This document shows, one piece after another, positions 1 to 7,354 of a stretch of DNA of 12,314 bases. The first letter of the stretch is position 1. Every line of letters begins with the position of its first letter. The notes beneath the pieces were generated by a model. That model was not told the DNA's origin and did not search any database. It saw only the letters and a list, made by a program, of their open reading frames with translations. This stretch comes from Candidatus Tenebribacter mawsonii. GTDB lineage: Bacteria; Cloacimonadota; Cloacimonadia; Cloacimonadales; TCS61. A program made the translations under genes and the position numbers. The stretch lies in NCBI GenBank assembly GCA_030765665.1, contig JAVCCD010000299.1:1-12314 (forward strand), read 5' to 3'.

Positions 1-94
1 AACAGGAAATTTTGTAAGTTCTGGTGTTTATCTATATGAATTAAATGTTGATGGCAAAAACGAAGTAATGAAGAAATGCTTATTATTAAAATAG
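1..94 (+). CDS. C-terminal end of a secreted protein with a FlgD-like (type-A-like) sorting domain, partial
   Basis: Reading from base 2, an open frame of 30 codons ends at TAG (92-94) and is cut by the left edge of the window. The residues include SGVYLYELNVDGK and finish MKKCLLLK. This matches the last strand and basic-leucine tail of the sorting module in the three downstream genes (for example SGVYLYKLNINGK and VKKCLLLK in the gene ending at 8056), so it is a fourth member of that secreted family. Only the last third of the sorting module is present, so the function of the passenger part is unknown. An attC-like repeat begins 8 bases after the stop. The end is very close in DNA sequence to the ends of the other family members, which suggests gene duplication or module exchange. 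Confidence 0.85.
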   Translation, partial: TGNFVSSGVYLYELNVDGKNEVMKKCLLLK

Positions 95-102
95 AAAAGA
101 AT

Positions 103-178
103 GCTGCTAACACACAGCTCCACAGCCGAGCAAGAAGAAAAGCAGGAAGAGCGTGGCAGCTGCAAAACATTATGCGGC
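103..178 (+). repeat. attC-like imperfect palindromic repeat, copy 1
   Basis: The inner arms CAGCTCCACAGC (115-126) and GCGTGGCAGCTG (151-162) pair with one unpaired C (157) on the right arm and one unpaired A (124) on the left. The loop between them is purine-rich. Outside them a short unpaired spacer is followed by TAA (108-110) opposite TTA (170-172). Flanking that, GCTGC (103-107) pairs with GCGGC (174-178), including one T-G wobble and a bulged T173. Outer box, spacer, inner box with an extrahelical base and loop is the plan of an integron attC site. Against this, the expected GTT of the right-hand box reads ATT. The repeat matches copy 2 (2131-2206) at 59 of 65 core positions. Confidence 0.5.
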
Positions 179-205
179 AAGTATTCCTAAAGGTAGGAGA
201 TAGAA

Positions 206-1705
206 ATGAATTATTTTATTAAACTTAAATTTATAATAGTAATTGTTTTTGCAATGTTTTCAATTGAATTATATTCAGTAATAAATGAATCTGAAATAGA
301 AGTAGTAAGTCGAACATATAGCTACATTATGGGGCAAGAATATTATCTAACAAAAATTGAGAATGAATATCCTGAATTAAAATTAGAAGTTATAAGAGTT
401 AGACTCAATTTTAACTCATCGTTTGGTAGAGCAAAGATAATAATTGAGAATGAATTAGAAACAATATTTAGAGATTATTTTAATACGTTTAAATCAGAAA
501 CACTTAATCAAATTTCTAAAATGCTTGAGGACATACATTTTGATAAAAATTATGCTATAGATTTTTTGAAAGAAGTAAATAGCAGAGCTGAAGGATACAT
601 TGAGAGTCCAGTTCTTGAAACTTTGTTAACTTATCAGTTTATTGATAATCCTTCAAAAGAATTTTCCGCAGGATTTTTGAATTCATATAGCACAAAAGGA
701 CATCCTAAAACAAAGGATATAATAATTAATGCAAAACTCCCTCTTAGCTGGAAGCAAGAAGAAGCGGAACGACCAAATATTGTTCAAAAATTTGTTAGTA
801 ATAACGGGAAAGGATTAGAAACTATATTGTTTATGGTTAAAGATCTTGGGTTGCCGAATGATTATATTGAAACCAAAGAAGAACTAAACGATTTTTTTAC
901 TGAAAGCGAATTGAAACAAATGATCCCAGAAGGTAGTAATTTTATATCAGCAAAGAGAATCGTTTTGGATGGTCTTGTTGGTGGTCAAGTAATCTTCAAA
1001 ACAACACAAGAAAGATTAGATTTTTCAATAACAATGAAATCTGTCCACTTTATAACAATCTATGAAGGTAAAATAATATTCTTACAATGTTGGGTTTATT
1101 CTGTTAGTGATGATAATTTAAATGATAGGTTCAATTTATTCTTACCTCTGTTCAGAAAAGTTGCAAATTCATTAGTATTTCCCAACCAATATATTGAAAA
1201 AAATAATATTGAAGCAAAAAGGGATAATAATTCAGAAAACTCTGTAGATGTAACAACGAAAAATAATGTTTCAGAAAAAATAAATGATGAAATTAAAATT
1301 GCTGTCACAAGAGAGCCGACAAACGGTCTAACTGAAGATCATTTTAAAGATCCAGAAGTAGTGAAAATCATTGAAGATATGTCCATTGAAAAAATATTGG
1401 AAAGAAGCAAGCAAGCATATCTTAACCAAGGAGGTACAGAAGGATTTGATGTTTCTGATTTCTCTATTAATTCAGACTCGTGGTGTTTGACAATAGATGG
1501 TAAAAATTTTGTTATCGTAAAAATTAACTTTGAAGATTTAATTCAACTTACAACAATAATAGGAATAAAAAATGATGTTTTTATAAAAATATCAGGCATT
1601 AGAAGTGGTTCACGTCCAATACCTCATTCATATGGACCCTGTGCAATAAAAATGGAAGAAGTTTTTGGAATTAAATTTCCTATATTGAACCCTCTAAATA
1701 AATAA
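206..1705 (+). CDS. Secreted protein of unknown function
   Basis: The 499-residue product has a basic, hydrophobic N-terminus (residues 1-24, ending near ELYS) that looks like a signal peptide, so it is probably periplasmic or surface-located. The start is set by AGGAGA at 195-200, five bases before ATG. I cannot assign a named family. Residues about 35-125 are mostly helical, with a motif IMGQEYYLTKIENEYP followed by NFNSSFGRAK. Residues about 175-327 (LPLSWKQEEAERPNIVQKF through the SLVFPNQY end) resemble the PsbP-like/DUF1795 style of small alpha/beta secreted domain, with long beta segments around 255-300. A charged, Asn/Lys-rich linker (about 328-365) leads to a C-terminal globular part (370-499). 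It is the first gene of the unit bounded by the two attC-like repeats. The next gene's ribosome binding site overlaps its stop codon, implying co-transcription. The domain resemblance is tentative. Confidence 0.85.
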   Translation: MNYFIKLKFIIVIVFAMFSIELYSVINESEIEVVSRTYSYIMGQEYYLTKIENEYPELKLEVIRVRLNFNSSFGRAKIIIENELETIFRDYFNTFKSETLNQISKMLEDIHFDKNYAIDFLKEVNSRAEGYIESPVLETLLTYQFIDNPSKEFSAGFLNSYSTKGHPKTKDIIINAKLPLSWKQEEAERPNIVQKFVSNNGKGLETILFMVKDLGLPNDYIETKEELNDFFTESELKQMIPEGSNFISAKRIVLDGLVGGQVIFKTTQERLDFSITMKSVHFITIYEGKIIFLQCWVYSVSDDNLNDRFNLFLPLFRKVANSLVFPNQYIEKNNIEAKRDNNSENSVDVTTKNNVSEKINDEIKIAVTREPTNGLTEDHFKDPEVVKIIEDMSIEKILERSKQAYLNQGGTEGFDVSDFSINSDSWCLTIDGKNFVIVKINFEDLIQLTTIIGIKNDVFIKISGIRSGSRPIPHSYGPCAIKMEEVFGIKFPILNPLNK

Positions 1706-1710
1706 GGAGA
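1704..1710 (+). promoter_or_regulatory. Ribosome binding site deciding a TTG start
   Basis: AAGGAGA overlaps the TAA stop (1703-1705) of the preceding gene and lies nine bases before TTG at 1720. There is no ATG in a suitable place, so this site is the main support for the TTG start and for translational coupling of the two genes. Confidence 0.65.
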
Positions 1711-1719
1711 ATATAAAAA

Positions 1720-2064
1720 TTGTTGTACAAAATTTTAGCATATTTACCAATCACAATCACAATCATATTTTATCAAATTCAAAAATACAATAAGAAATTC
1801 ACTGCAAGAATGCTTGTTTTAATAGTTTTTGCATCCTCTTTTTGTAATGGCTTTTTTAATGCATTATCTTCGGGTTATAGATTATCCGAGCCATTATTAA
1901 TTCTGGGATTTATTAGTGGTTTCTCAGGTTTTGGATTACTTATTTGTTTAACTTTTTCATTTTTCTTAAGCAAAAAAGGTAAAGTAAAATTCCATAGTTT
2001 CTTAACAGAATCTTGGGTTATTCTATCCATTCTTTCAAATATTGGTAATCATCTTAACCATTAA
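1720..2064 (+). CDS. Small integral membrane protein of unknown function
   Basis: The 114-residue product is very hydrophobic. Likely membrane spans are at residues about 5-20 (LPITITIIFYQ), 30-50 (MLVLIVFASSFCNGFF), 58-86 (PLLILGFISGFSGFGLLICL) and possibly 98-110. A short basic KYNKKF stretch follows the first span and KKGKVK precedes the last. It begins at TTG, preceded by AAGGAGA; a second TTG follows immediately, so the start could be one codon later. It sits 14 bases after the secreted-protein gene and 66 bases before the second attC-like repeat. It therefore looks like the second gene of a cassette-like unit. I recognise no family. A partner role for the exported product upstream is only suggested by their adjacency. 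Confidence 0.7.
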   Translation: MLYKILAYLPITITIIFYQIQKYNKKFTARMLVLIVFASSFCNGFFNALSSGYRLSEPLLILGFISGFSGFGLLICLTFSFFLSKKGKVKFHSFLTESWVILSILSNIGNHLNH

Positions 2065-2130
2065 TTTTGCAACGTGATATTTGTAATCCACAAATTAAAA
2101 GTATGAGTTTATATAAAATATGAGAAGATT

Positions 2131-2206
2131 GCCACTAACAAACAGCTCCACAGCCAAGCAAGAAGAGAAGCTGAAAGAGCGTGGCAGCTGCCAAACATTA
2201 TACACC
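2131..2206 (+). repeat. attC-like imperfect palindromic repeat, copy 2
   Basis: The inner stem is the same as in copy 1: CAGCTCCAC (2143-2151) against GTGGCAGCTG (2181-2190) with one extrahelical C (2185). TAA (2136-2138) faces TTA (2198-2200). The left outer box GCCAC is not complementary to its local right flank (ACACC). It is largely complementary to the right flank of copy 1 (GCGGC, 174-178), that is, to the start of the unit it terminates. That is what a cassette's own attC would show once circularised. The match with copy 1 stops right after ATTAT. As in copy 1, the G of the canonical GTT is A. Confidence 0.5.
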
Positions 2207-2231
2207 AAAAAAATTGGAAGGAGGAAAAGAG

Positions 2232-2353
2232 ATGAATGAGCTATAATAAAACTTATTCAAATTGTAGTTCAATATAACTCGTATCTCGAAAGAATTGAAA
2301 ATGAAATTTCGTTAATTAAACTTATTCAGTTTGTTCTGGTAATCAACCGTTAA
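2232..2353 (+). pseudogene. Frameshifted remnant of a small gene
   Basis: A strong site AAGGAGG (about 2218-2224) precedes ATG at 2232, but the frame stops after MNEL at TAA (2244-2246). Dropping back one base opens a frame running to TAA at 2351-2353. It encodes about 36 plausible residues, including IENEISLIKLIQFVLVINR, an amphipathic segment followed by a hydrophobic end. Adding one base near 2243 would give a 40-residue protein that uses this start. No alternative start codon with a ribosome binding site fits the second frame. It lies directly after the second attC-like repeat, where the next cassette gene would begin. It may be a decayed gene or a sequencing or assembly error. The family is not recognised. 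Confidence 0.4.
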
Positions 2354-2420
2354 TCCTTCCAATAAAAAATCTTGAATTAAAAAAAGTTTTTATTAAATTG
2401 GAAACAATTAAATTTACCTT

Positions 2421-2425
2421 GGAGG
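2421..2425 (+). promoter_or_regulatory. Ribosome binding site deciding the start of the first beta-helix gene
   Basis: GGAGG lies five bases before ATG at 2431. The frame is open upstream to another ATG at 2398, but that one has no ribosome binding site and would put a charged tail in front of the signal peptide. The start at 2431 is therefore preferred. Confidence 0.75.
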
Positions 2426-2430
2426 TAAAG

Positions 2431-4620
2431 ATGAAAAAATATTATTTATTAGCACTTATACTTGTTCTTAGTATAAGTATAGCGATGGCTACGGAGCTTC
2501 ACGTAGGTCCAGGTCAGCAATATTCGACAATTCAAAATGCTGTTGATGTTGCAAATCCTTATGATGTAATTATTCTTCATCCGTTTACTTATGTGGAAAA
2601 TGTTAATTTAGATAATTTTCAAGAAGGTTATTTAACCATAAGAAGTACTGACCCGCAAGATCCTAATATTGTAGAGACTACTGTTGTTAATCCGGCAAAT
2701 CAAAATACACCAACTTTTCTGCGTACTACAAGTCCGGAGGATTCATATACTTCTATTACAATTAGTGGTTTAACAATATCAGATGGCGGTACAGCTATAA
2801 GAATCTACGATATCTTTTGGCCAACTTATTTCTTTATAAATTATTGTGTTATAGAAAACAACTTTTATGGTATTATGTCTGAATCCTTTTATCCAATAAA
2901 TGTTGATTATTCAATTCTGAGGGATAATTCCTATATTGCAATTAGAAGTACTCATAATTGGGCAGCGAACAGAGAATGTATCATCATAAGCAATAGTTTA
3001 GTATCTTCTAATGGTAGCGGATTAGGTACTGATTTAGATATGATTGTAGAAAAATGTACAATTGTAAATAATACAAATACTGGTATTAGTAATGGTTATG
3101 GTACAAGCACAATAAAAAGTTCCATTATTTACGGAAATAATACTCAGATAAACAATGGTCAAGGAACGGTAAATGTCACATATTCTGACATCCAAGGTGG
3201 ATTTGATGGTTTAGGCAACATTAACGCTAATCCTCTATTCGAAGATCCAAGTAATGGTAATTATCATTTAACTGATGCAAGTCCTTGCGTTGATACAGGT
3301 GATCCAACTTATCCACCTGATCCCGATGGAACTACAATTGAAATGGGCTGCTACTACTTCCCACATCCCGACTATGACATTCATCACCTCTCAAAAGGCT
3401 ATAATTGGGAATCATTCTCAAGAATTGGTACGGAACCTAATGGTAACGTTCCTACAAACATTGTTCCTATTCTCGTAGATATTGATCCATTCGAGGATAT
3501 TACAGATATATTTTTCGATGCTTATGGTCCGAATGATTTAACATATAATGGAACGAGTTGGACTCCTGATTCATATTTAGCCCAAAGTAGTTGGCTTTAC
3601 AAAATCAAAATCTCACCGGAAGAAGAGAGATTGCTGACAGTTAACGGTGAAAGATTACCTGCTGATTTTACCCTTGAAGATGAAGATCCACTTGAAGCAG
3701 GGACAAAGCACTGGCTTGGATTCTGGTTACCACGAAATCAGAAAATGATCGAGTCTTTTGGTGTTTACTGGGAAAATGTGGCAAAAGTATATTCTGAACA
3801 TTGGTACTATTCTCCGGCAATTAATCCAAGAGGTGGTGACCCTACATATCCATGTGCAATATCGGCAGAAGGTTTAATCTTAGAGTCTGGAAAAGGATAT
3901 ATGGTTTTATTCAAAGATCTTGAAGAACCTATCACAGACTTTCATTGGACACTTTCCGACGCAGCTGAAGAACCTAAGAAAAAAGCCGAATCTGAAAGCT
4001 TTAATTATACAGAAAAAGCTGATTATGATGCTATAGATGTTTTTAATATTCCACCTAACGTAACAGAGATTGGAGTTTTTGAAGATGATGTATGTGTGGG
4101 TGCAGTTGTTGTTGAGGATACTTGTGCTCAAATCCTTGTTTATTCCGATTATGCTAATCGTGATCCTATCCCTTTCACATTCGAAGTGGTGACAGGAAGA
4201 GGATTCTCAACACCTGTTAAGGATTATCAAGTTCTAAATTTACAAACAGGAGAATATGAAACTAAATCCATTTTCTCCGGTAGACAGGATTATTCAATAT
4301 TAAGATTTGGAAATGATGATGAGCCAGAAAATAACACACTTTCAACTCCTAAGCTTCATGGTAATTATCCTAATCCATTCAACCCAACAACAACAATCTC
4401 GTTCTCTTTGCCAGATGAACAAGAAATTGATCTTACTATCTATAACATCAAAGGTCAAAAAGTGAAACGACTCATCAACGGTCAACTTACAGCAGGTCAG
4501 CATTCTATGATCTGGGATGGAAAAGATACAAACGAGAAATCAGTTAGTACAGGAATCTATTTCTACAAATTGAAAACTGGGAATGATGTATTAACTCGTA
4601 AAATGTTAATGTTGAAATAA
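2431..4620 (+). CDS. Secreted parallel beta-helix protein with C-terminal sorting domain
   Basis: The 729-residue product begins with a signal peptide (MKKYYLLALILVLSISIAMA). Residues about 24-265 have the repeating short-strand, Asn/Gly-turn pattern of a right-handed parallel beta-helix. It opens with the QYSTIQNAVDVANPYDVIIL cap typical of DUF1565/pectate-lyase-like folds. At 268-291, NPLFEDPSNGNYHL followed by SPCVDTGDP is the usual end of such helices in this group. A middle region (about 310-635), rich in Trp and Tyr, is a probable adhesive or beta-sandwich passenger of unknown role. Residues 645-729 are the FlgD-like sorting module: NYPNPFNPTTT, then IYNIKGQKVK, then GIYFYKLKTG and a final LMLK. 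No catalytic residues of polysaccharide lyases could be identified, so binding or structure is as likely as enzymatic activity. It is followed by a hairpin and a second beta-helix gene. Confidence 0.92.
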   Translation: MKKYYLLALILVLSISIAMATELHVGPGQQYSTIQNAVDVANPYDVIILHPFTYVENVNLDNFQEGYLTIRSTDPQDPNIVETTVVNPANQNTPTFLRTTSPEDSYTSITISGLTISDGGTAIRIYDIFWPTYFFINYCVIENNFYGIMSESFYPINVDYSILRDNSYIAIRSTHNWAANRECIIISNSLVSSNGSGLGTDLDMIVEKCTIVNNTNTGISNGYGTSTIKSSIIYGNNTQINNGQGTVNVTYSDIQGGFDGLGNINANPLFEDPSNGNYHLTDASPCVDTGDPTYPPDPDGTTIEMGCYYFPHPDYDIHHLSKGYNWESFSRIGTEPNGNVPTNIVPILVDIDPFEDITDIFFDAYGPNDLTYNGTSWTPDSYLAQSSWLYKIKISPEEERLLTVNGERLPADFTLEDEDPLEAGTKHWLGFWLPRNQKMIESFGVYWENVAKVYSEHWYYSPAINPRGGDPTYPCAISAEGLILESGKGYMVLFKDLEEPITDFHWTLSDAAEEPKKKAESESFNYTEKADYDAIDVFNIPPNVTEIGVFEDDVCVGAVVVEDTCAQILVYSDYANRDPIPFTFEVVTGRGFSTPVKDYQVLNLQTGEYETKSIFSGRQDYSILRFGNDDEPENNTLSTPKLHGNYPNPFNPTTTISFSLPDEQEIDLTIYNIKGQKVKRLINGQLTAGQHSMIWDGKDTNEKSVSTGIYFYKLKTGNDVLTRKMLMLK

Positions 4621-4639
4621 ATTAAATTATTCGCTTTTG

Positions 4640-4664
4640 CCCCTCTCTTGGTTTAAGAGAGGGG
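4640..4664 (+). repeat. Perfect 10-bp inverted repeat between the two beta-helix genes
   Basis: CCCCTCTCTT (4640-4649) and AAGAGAGGGG (4655-4664) flank a 5-base loop GGTTT. The stem is strong, but no T-run follows on either strand (the plus side continues TTGGGGTGAG), so it is not a standard intrinsic terminator. The stem plus the following GGTTGGGGTGAG tail resembles small dispersed palindromes that I recall from several bacterial genomes. It could act as an mRNA-stabilising or attenuating hairpin between the two genes; its role is inferred. Confidence 0.65.
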
Positions 4665-4686
4665 TTGGGGTGAGTTCGAGGAAATT

Positions 4687-6999
4687 ATGAAAATTAGATT
4701 CTATCTTTTGTTCGTTTTTGTTAGTTTTTGCCTGCCCTGGTGCATACCGGGGTCGTTGTTAAATTCTACAATTCACCACATCAAACAAGACGGCACCGGC
4801 AACTTTACCACCATCCAGGAAGGCATCGCTGCTTCAGCAGATTCCGATACAGTCCTCGTTTATCCCGGGATATTTATCGAGAATATAAATTTCAACGGAA
4901 AGAATATCACAGTTGCCAGCCTTTATCTTACAACACAAAATGAACAATACATAAACCAAACAATAATCGATGGTAATCAGAATGGAAGCTGTGTAAGAAT
5001 AATGTCAGGAGAAGACAGCACAACAGTTCTTTGCGGTTTTACAATTACAAATGGAACTGGAAGTGCATATTATGAGGATGGTCCAATATGTGGTGGTGGT
5101 ATATTCTTAATGAATACACAAGTTAACATTGCTAATTGTAATATAAAGAACAATAATTCATATTGGGGTGGTGGTATATTCTGCAGGCTGTCTCAAATTA
5201 CTTTATTAAGTGTAACAATCATAAACAATAATGCAGGAAGTGGTGGTGGTATATATTCCAGAGAGGATTCTGAAATTGTTTTTGATCAAACCGAGTTATG
5301 TAATATCTATCTCAATTACGCCGGATATGGCTGTGAAATACTAAAAACATATAGTTCTCCACCAATGGAAGTCTATGTGGATACATTCACAGTTTTTGAA
5401 CCGGATGGTTATTTTATTCATTCAACCACCACTACTGGTGTCCCTTTAAATGATGTAATTATGGTTATACAGAATGCAAAATTAGAGCCTGTTAATGCTG
5501 ATCTTTATGTTTCTATAAATGGTGATAACAGTAATAGTGGTTTATTTGCAGATGAGCCATTGGCAACGATCAATTATGCACTTTCCCTTGTAAAATCCGA
5601 TACTCTTCATCCCAATACAATTCATATAGCAGATGGAACATATTCAAAATCTTTAAATAATAATTGTTTTCCACTTTGTATGCGGGGTTATGTTTCCCTT
5701 ATTGGAGAATCTATGGAAAATACAATTCTGGATGCAGAAAATATTTCACCTCATATTTATGATATATATAGTAAATTAGATTATGAAATAAAAAATCTTA
5801 CTTTAACAAATGGGTCAGGTTTTACAGTTGCATCTATATTAATTTCAGCCCATCAACAATTAGATAAATATGTAAATCTTGAAAATATAACAATTATAGA
5901 ATGTTATGCCTACACAAAGAATCTAAAATTATTTTATATGAATTTATCAATTAAGAATATTTATTCTTATTCAAATGAAAGTACTCTGTTATGGGCTTTA
6001 AATTCTTTTCAATCCGAGCAGTCAGTAATCATTGAAAATGCTTATATTAACGACAATCATCAATATAATCCAATGAGCGAAGATTCTGATGCAGGACCAC
6101 AATTAAGTTTTGGTATGCTGGGAACCTTACCAATGAATGTAACCATAATCAATATGGAACTTACTGAAAATATTCAGACCCAAACTGATTGGCCAGGAAG
6201 TTCATCTGGTTTTGGCATTGGAGATAATGTTAATTTGAATCTAATTAACTGCACAATTGGGAATAATTCAAGCCCCGGTAATGGTGGTGCGATTAAAATT
6301 GGTCCTGCTGGCAAGAATTCTGTAATTAATATTTACAATTCAATTCTTTATGGAGATAGCCCTGGAGAGATTTATATCGATAATGAGTTTTCAAGTAATC
6401 CTTCCACAATCAATATTCATAATTCTCTTGTAGATGGTGGATTTGAGGGAATAGAGAATGTTTATAGTTGGAATGTTGTTAACTGGATGGAAGGAAACTT
6501 GGATGAAGATCCATATTGGGATGTTAATGGAGATAATCCCTACGCTCTTATGGGAAACTCTCCCTGCATAGATGCCGGTACATTAGATTTGCCACCTGGA
6601 ATCGAACTACCTGAATTTGATCTTGCCGGTAATCCAAGAATAGTTAACGGTATGATCGACATGGGTGCTTATGAATGCCAAGATCCTAGTCCAGTTCAAG
6701 AAGATATCATCACACCGATCACTCTAACACAAATATCCAATTATCCTAATCCGTTTAATCCTTCCACAACCATCAAACTTGACCTGGCAGAACCAGGAGA
6801 AATTGAATTGGCAATTTATAATATTAAAGGGCAAAAGGTTAAAACCTTGATGGATGCTTATTCTACAAAAGGTCATTTTGAGATTATCTGGCGAGGGATA
6901 GATGATAACAAAAAGAAAGTAGCCAGCGGACAATATTTTATAAAACTCAAAGTGAATGGAAAAGAAAAAGCTTTGAGTAAATGTTTATTGTTGAAATAG
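4687..6999 (+). CDS. Secreted parallel beta-helix protein with DUF1565-like region and C-terminal sorting domain
   Basis: The 770-residue product starts at ATG with GAGG five bases upstream and a signal peptide (about residues 1-24). Two beta-helix blocks can be seen. The first (about 30-220) has the cap GTGNFTTIQEGIAASADSDTV and three evenly spaced GGGI(F/Y) turns at 136-140, 161-165 and 186-190. The second (about 270-600) starts with DLYVSINGDN and PLATINYAL, then IHIADGTYS and VSLIGES, the DUF1565 pattern. It ends with NSPCIDAGT and MGAYEC (625-663). Residues 685-770 form the FlgD-like sorting module (NYPNPFNPSTT, YNIKGQKVK, ending KCLLLK). The protein is probably exported and surface-displayed; substrate and activity are unknown. 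The DNA for residues about 35-60 is far more GC-rich than the rest. The gap to the previous gene is 66 bases, so co-expression is possible. Confidence 0.92.
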   Translation: MKIRFYLLFVFVSFCLPWCIPGSLLNSTIHHIKQDGTGNFTTIQEGIAASADSDTVLVYPGIFIENINFNGKNITVASLYLTTQNEQYINQTIIDGNQNGSCVRIMSGEDSTTVLCGFTITNGTGSAYYEDGPICGGGIFLMNTQVNIANCNIKNNNSYWGGGIFCRLSQITLLSVTIINNNAGSGGGIYSREDSEIVFDQTELCNIYLNYAGYGCEILKTYSSPPMEVYVDTFTVFEPDGYFIHSTTTTGVPLNDVIMVIQNAKLEPVNADLYVSINGDNSNSGLFADEPLATINYALSLVKSDTLHPNTIHIADGTYSKSLNNNCFPLCMRGYVSLIGESMENTILDAENISPHIYDIYSKLDYEIKNLTLTNGSGFTVASILISAHQQLDKYVNLENITIIECYAYTKNLKLFYMNLSIKNIYSYSNESTLLWALNSFQSEQSVIIENAYINDNHQYNPMSEDSDAGPQLSFGMLGTLPMNVTIINMELTENIQTQTDWPGSSSGFGIGDNVNLNLINCTIGNNSSPGNGGAIKIGPAGKNSVINIYNSILYGDSPGEIYIDNEFSSNPSTINIHNSLVDGGFEGIENVYSWNVVNWMEGNLDEDPYWDVNGDNPYALMGNSPCIDAGTLDLPPGIELPEFDLAGNPRIVNGMIDMGAYECQDPSPVQEDIITPITLTQISNYPNPFNPSTTIKLDLAEPGEIELAIYNIKGQKVKTLMDAYSTKGHFEIIWRGIDDNKKKVASGQYFIKLKVNGKEKALSKCLLLK

Positions 7000-7090
7000 T
7001 ATCAGAAGTTTTCCTTCTTTCTTGAAGATAGTTGCTTGTAACAAAAGTGTCAGTGCTCAGATTAAAAGAAAAGCACCGCACACTCCCAAC

Positions 7091-7318
7091 ATTAATCAAC
7101 ATTCCGCTTCGCTCCATGTTGATTAATGCCGGCGTGACAACTATAATAGATCCGCAAACGTTTCGAAGCGGAACGTCGTTTAACAATTGCGTAAACGGGG
7201 ATGACGCAAATCGACAAACCATGATTTTGATTTGCTCATCTCTTATCAGATCACTACTCACTTCAGGAAATGAAAATCATTTCCAAAGCTCATGGCGATC
7301 TGACGTTTCACGCCGGCA
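7091..7318 (+). repeat. Cluster of nested inverted repeats in the gap 7000-7354
   Basis: The 355-base gap holds no convincing gene but a dense set of perfect inverted repeats. ATTAATCAACAT (7091-7102) pairs with 7116-7127 around a 13-base loop. TGCCGGCGTGA (7127-7137) pairs with TCACGCCGGCA (7308-7318), closing a 170-base interior. Inside it are CGTTTA/TAAACG (7177-7182, 7192-7197), GCAAATC/GATTTGC (7206-7212, 7229-7235) and TCAGATC/GATCTGA (7246-7252, 7297-7303). The last encloses GGAAATGA/TCATTTCC (7266-7273, 7277-7284). These could fold together as a multi-branched RNA, or represent a small non-autonomous element with 11-bp terminal inverted repeats. No clear target duplication flanks it. 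Open frames crossing the region have no family features and are probably accidental. Confidence 0.55.
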
Positions 7319-7354
7319 ATGGGCAATTTTTTTGATTGTTAAAAGGAGGATACA

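Noticed and set aside
2361..2394. AATAAAAA/TTTTTATT inverted repeat before the first beta-helix gene as a terminator
   Set aside because: The stem is purely A/T with an 18-base loop, so it is weak and expected by chance in this AT-rich gap.
2398..2430. Upstream ATG extending the first beta-helix protein by 11 residues
   Set aside because: It has no ribosome binding site and would place a charged segment before a good signal peptide; GGAGG at 2421-2425 supports the ATG at 2431.
7004..7022. AGAAG/CTTCT hairpin after the second beta-helix gene as an intrinsic terminator
   Set aside because: The stem is only 5 bp and the following T content is broken by C; too weak to support.
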